Positions 59,323 to 64,000 of a DNA stretch of 64,000 nucleotides are shown piece by piece. The DNA lies in assembly GCF_014898055.3 (NCBI RefSeq), contig NW_023600993.1, positions 20,967,048 through 21,031,047 of the forward strand, read 5' to 3'. This DNA comes from Talpa occidentalis. Its lineage: Eukaryota; Chordata; Mammalia; Eulipotyphla; Talpidae. The notes beneath the pieces were generated by a model, which worked only from the letters and a program-made list of their open reading frames with translations, did not search any database and was not told the origin of the DNA. Each line of letters starts with the position of its first letter. The first letter of the stretch is position 1. The position numbers and the translations under genes were made by a program.

Positions 59323-62300
59323 AAGTGACTCTAATGCACAGGGCTTTGCTAAAGAATAGCTAATGAATTACAGATTCTGTAAGTGCCAAGCAATGACAAC
59401 GGGCTGCTCTCAAGGGCCCAGGATCATTGAATTCCACCGCATCCATCTCTTCCACATTCTTTTCAGCTTGGCATTTAACGCCACACTTGTTGACATCCTG
59501 GTCTCATCTGCAGAGAGTGGTATAATACAAGTTAACACTTTTGTCATTATCCATTGAGCTGATTTTGAGATTCCTAAGAAGGTTTCAAAGCAAGATCAGC
59601 TGGATCCAGTCACAGACGATATTCCAGTTGAAACATGCTCTTTTGAAATGGCTAACGTGTCTACATCTGTGTCTACATTAAAATTCATCATCTAAGGCAG
59701 CACTCTCCACTTTTGGGGAGATGTCCAAGCCAGAGGCAATATTTCCACAGCATCTATTTCCATGTCCCTGCTCAGATGACTGTGCTCTTTCTAGGTCCGT
59801 TCTATTTTCCTCTTGTCTTCCCTGTGCCTACCTGTGAATACTGCTTTGACCTTTGTCTTCCCTAAAGTAAGAGAATGATAGAAATCTGAGGTTGGAATGG
59901 ACCTAAGGATCCTCTAGAATCAAACACTCCAAGTACTTGTGTCTATGGCAACTAGTTATTCGACCTGGTATTGAACCAACTGTTATGTCCTACTTCTTGT
60001 CTTCGAGTTAAGAGAGATGGTTATGATTATCTTATACTTGGTTTTCAGTCCTCAGTGATTAGTCACAGATTGTTCCTTCTTGATATCCTTCAACCCTTAA
60101 CACTGTGTTATGTGTTTGCATCGGTTATGCTTGCCTTGGGCTGCACGTAACTGAAATTTAATGAAGCTGACTTAAACATATACAGACCTGTCTTCTCCCA
60201 AGTAGGTAAGAACTCACAGCAGTGAGCCATAGCTCTTGTAGGTTTGGTGGGTCAGTGACACTGGGGTAGGCAAAATCTTTCCCACAGATCTCTTTGCTGC
60301 AGTAAATGTCAAATGACACCATGATCACATTCAAGGCAGGAAGAGGGTAGCTGCAGCTGTAATGTAACTTTTATCAGAACAATAGCTTCTTTAAAAAAAT
60401 TTCCATTGGCTTTATGTTTTAATCTCATTGGCTTAAGTGACCACTACCCCCTTGTAGTTGCAACACCAGCTGGAAAAACTGAACATGGGGCTTTTCACTC
60501 TGGCATATACTAATAATAAACGACCTCCTGAGGCTACGCTTATTTCTCTCCCTACATATGAGGGCACTGATAGGCAGGAAGAGAGGGAGAATGACTTTTA
60601 GGAGGGCTGTTGTCATAGGCTATATTCCTCCAGAAGGTGATCATGATATGTGGTTGCAAACAAAAAAGGTTCATTTAGAAGATGATCCCAGAAAGCATGA
60701 GTAGGAAAGTTGGAAAGTGAGAAATAGAAGCAAAGGCAACCAATGCAGCATATACTAAGGGCAAAGTTAGTAATACTGGTGCTCAGTCCTACCCAGGACC
60801 TGGATGAGACAGCCAAGAACATATCTCAGAACTGCCCCATCTGAGAGGCACAGAAGCTGGGGCATTTCTCCACCTGCTACCTCCATCACTGGTTGAGGGC
60901 TGCTCCCAAGGACAGGAGCTATCCAGAACTGCTGCTCCATGCATGGCTAGGCATCTCTCTTGAGCAGAGAGTGGGGTGCTTGAAATAAGAAGTCATCCGA
61001 GTTCTTGGGAATGAGTGCGTGCCCATGGATGTGGACAGGGTCTGCTAAATTACCATCAGGGCCTGGCCCAGTACATAGGAGATGTTCAACAAATACATTA
61101 ATTCAATGAATGCTTCCTGAGTACCTATTACTTGCCACGTGTCCAGCAAGATATGTGCTAATCGTTTTATTCTTAGAGGATTTTCTTGCTATAAACAAAA
61201 ACAAAACAAAGGGCATTTGTACCCAGATCTCGATAAACTGTAAAATGTACTTTCCTGGTAACTGTGACCTTCCCCCTTCCCTATTCAATATTGGCATGTA
61301 AACTTCTTGTTCCTATCAAAGGACTCAGTCAGTCCTAGAACATCCTGTCACCACACATAGTGCAGTTCTTAGGAAACAAGCTGTTTTATTTAATGAAATG
61401 TTTAGCATTTCAGAGTTCGACTTTGTCCTTAAGAGCAGACATTTACTAAATAGTCCATTAGTTGCTTGAAAGAATGAATACTCCTTTCCCTTCTTCCAGG
61501 GTGGTGATTTACTGCCAGAAGCTATCTGGCATTATAACCATTGTTCTTTTCTGTTAATAATTAAAATCAGGAAGTGACTGTCATGAATGTAGGTCTTGGC
61601 TTCAGTCCTCCCTAAGGAGTCATTCTTAGGTACCGGTGACAGCAGGAAGAATGTAAGCATCCTACCATTTTGGCCAGTTTTGCTCCAGTGTGAGGTTCTC
61701 CTGTTCCTACTAGATGAGTCTTATGCCAGTGCCATGACTGTTTTGTTTTCAACTTCTTCTGCTTCCCTCGTCCCTGGCTCTTGATACGTCCCTACCCTCC
61801 TTGATACGCTGCAGTGGGTACCGCAGTGGGCCTGATGCCTCTCTGGCATCTATTTCACCCCTTCTCTATTGTACAGCATGAGTTGGATGGGATTGATCAC
61901 ATCCCCAAATCCATGGAAAGGATGTATTGGCTTCCATCAGTCATATTTTTTTCTATTTTCCTGGTCATGGTGATCAGCTTATAGGAGGGTAGGTGACATA
62001 ATTTAGTCTAGTGTCTGTGTAGCCAGCCTGGGGTCAAAGATGGCACAATAAAGAAAGATCCAAGATAATAATAGTGAAATAAAGCCAGAGTCCAGTTCAA
62101 TCTGTGTCAGAAATTACATTTTTCTAGATATTTTTGTCCATGAGCCAATAAATCCCCTTTGTTGGAGGTTTTTTTTTTTTTGTTGTTGTTGTTGCTTACA
62201 TCCTCAAACATCTTTGCAGGAATAAATAGCCTGTACTCTGTTACTGTCTCCAGACTTAAATTGGTCCTCTGTTTCCCTCTGGATCACCTTTTGTTTCTCA

Positions 62301-63405
62301 GGTTCCAATTCTGGAATCCAGTCACCTGATACCCATGGCCCAGCCAATATTTTCTCAACATGAGACCAAAACTTGACCATAGGAAAAGTCAGACATCCAG
62401 CTGACTAAGATCTTCTTAGATGTAGAAAATTACTATAAAACCTAGGATAATTATATCCTGCAGTCGTTCAATTATTAACTCTGAAATGATTGACTTCTTT
62501 TAAATACATGTTTATATATATTATATAAATTGTGAGGCAAGGAAATGTTGAATATACATCTAGTTCTGGAATTGGCATTTGGACTTACGAATCCTCTCAC
62601 TTCAACCCAAAATTCATGTTGAAAGTGAGTGATTAGCTGTGGAATGTGGGAAGTGTCATTTTCGGGAAGTCACATTTAGCAGAGTTCACGTTGTGTTGTT
62701 CTCTGAAGGAGAAGTCATCCTATGATCCAGTCAACAGACCATAAGTTCCAGTCAATAGGCTCTGCCATTGGTAAACTACTCTTCAATGCACTCTAAACAG
62801 CATAAGGAGAGACAGCCCTACCTGTCCATAGATGAGGGTTACAGTAGGTATGAAGCTAGGGGAAGGGTTTTAAGAACTAGAGTGGGTTACTGAAGGAGGT
62901 TTAGGAACATCCTGGAGATTCTTAAAAATAGAACCAGTGCCTTCTCCTGAGTGGGACATGGTTTAATGACGAGTCACTTAAAGTCAATGAAAAATAGAGT
63001 CTTAGGGTGTTTGAGGTGTTACAGGGAAAAGCTGACACTTAGTTTTATGGCAAAAGACTCAAGGAAACTTTCAGGATAAATAACACTATAAATGGAAGCA
63101 AAATTGGCACCATGTTACAGGGAAGGTGTTTTTTTTTTTTCCATTTTTCTCAACAATCCTATAGAATTTGTGGCCTCTGATATGTCAATGTATAGCTGAT
63201 AGTAAATAGGTCAACTTTGGTTGAAATATGACTAGAGGGCACATAGATTTTGCTCTTACTTTGGTCATCTTTTGAAGCTTTGCTTGGCATCCTCATATGT
63301 GGTCAGAGGATATTTATAGATTGTTTAATGACCTTGAAACTCTTAATTTCAAAGCAGCAGGTACTTCTAATGATTTCTCTGTTAATCATACTTTTTAATT
63401 CTATT
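59323..63405. other. Intergenic DNA
   Basis: About 4 kb without a gene. The segment near 59875-59960 ('ggttggaatggacctaagga', 'tcctctagaatcaaacactc') resembles the end of an ancient CR1/L3-type LINE. Near 60120-60330 is another old repeat-like stretch ('ttgggctgcacgtaactgaa'). MIR-like tails lie near 61055-61165. A (TTG)n patch lies near 62181-62196. Confidence 0.4.
61055..61165. repeat. MIR fragments, head to head
   Basis: 'gggcctggcccagtacatag' with 'gagatgttcaacaaatacat' is a sense MIR 3' end. It is followed at once by 'gagtacctattacttgccac', which reads as a reverse MIR end. Two fragments or a chance juxtaposition. Confidence 0.5.
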
Positions 63406-63414
63406 ATCATTTGC

Positions 63415-63641
63415 ATAGAAGAACTCTGGTATAGGCCAGAGGTGGGGGGTGAGAGAATTCACCAGAGACAGAGTGGGGAGCAGAACAGGCAGATCTACTG
63501 AAATACACTGCTGAGGGCTGCAGTGGGTGAGACAGGAGAGGACTGCCACAACATGTGGGTCACCTCCCCGTCCTGGGATCAAATCCAGGCTGTACCTGTG
63601 AGAGCACTGAGACTTAACTTGTAGGCCTCCAGGGAGGCCCT
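63415..63641 (-). mobile_element. tRNA-derived SINE, subfamily B, tail lost
   Basis: Inverted copy starting within 'gaagaactctggtataggcc' and ending 'ggcctccagggaggccc'. The usual T-rich tail is missing or eroded, and the body is diverged. An older insertion. Confidence 0.88.
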
Positions 63642-63649
63642 ACTTTCTA

Positions 63650-64000
63650 ATTCTAATTTAGAATCCCTTTCTTTCTCTTCTTTCTGTGGCCACTGACTTT
63701 TTCCCACATAAAATGCCACTGTCATTTCCTGAGCGTGTGCGTGATCGAATATCCAGGCCCTTATTGTGACACAGAAATGCCTCCGTCACCCGGATCCAGT
63801 CAGCCTTTGTATTGATCTCCCCATATTATGCTCATCCTCCCTGCCTCCTTGTCCTCGTCCTCTCTACCTTGAGCAGCACATTGCCTCCTTTTTATTCTTC
63901 CATGTTAATGTCATTTTAATCACCCAGATTCAGCCTTGTGGTCACCTCCTCCCTGACACTTAGGCGGCCCTGCAGGTTCTCCTACCCCCTAGCGCTTATC
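63650..64000. other. Intergenic DNA at the window end
   Basis: Pyrimidine-rich plus strand. A 65-codon frame lacks any recognisable feature. Confidence 0.45.

Overview
This window looks like nuclear DNA of a placental mammal. It is AT-rich and carries ancient mammalian repeats (MIR, MLT1-type and ERV-L-type LTRs, hAT transposons, L1). It also holds 21 copies of a tRNA-derived SINE whose head begins GGGCCTCCCCGGTGGCGCAG. That SINE is neither primate Alu, a rodent B element nor the camelid type. It reminds me of the Rhin-1-type SINEs of horseshoe and roundleaf bats, but I recall that family only by name, so the host assignment is a hypothesis.

Layout. From 1 to about 39.2 kb lies the 3' half of one plus-strand gene. 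Five short exons with good splice sites and mutually compatible phases sit at 2873-2919, 24520-24578, 25660-25727, 34528-34649 and 38366-38527. Two further candidate cassette exons sit at 25960-25998 and 34907-34972. The last exon ends in TAG and is followed by an AT-rich 3' UTR with AATAAA signals. The encoded C-terminal part is basic, then helical and acidic, and ends in a compact 53-residue tail. I do not recognise it with confidence. MEIKIN, the meiotic kinetochore factor, is a guess that can be tested. The introns hold most of the SINEs.

The most notable object is an LTR element at 28544-30693, in the 8.5-kb intron before the 34.5-kb exon. It has two 440-bp LTRs that are identical at every base, a 5-bp target duplication (AGGGG), and only 1.27 kb of internal sequence with no gag, pol or env. 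It is therefore a very recent, non-autonomous retroelement, in the same orientation as the gene. Its LTR carries a CAG-rich tract, a perfect 14-bp hairpin and a poly(A) signal. Its leader carries a 23-bp tandem repeat.

From 39.2 kb to the end I see no exon. That part holds SINEs, L1 and MIR fragments, two MLT1-type LTRs, two (TG)n microsatellites, a moderately GC-rich stretch at 47.5-48.4 kb and long single-copy stretches. There are no bacterial-style genes, CRISPR arrays, rRNA genes or true tRNA genes. Most ORFs longer than 60 codons are chance frames or lie inside the SINEs.
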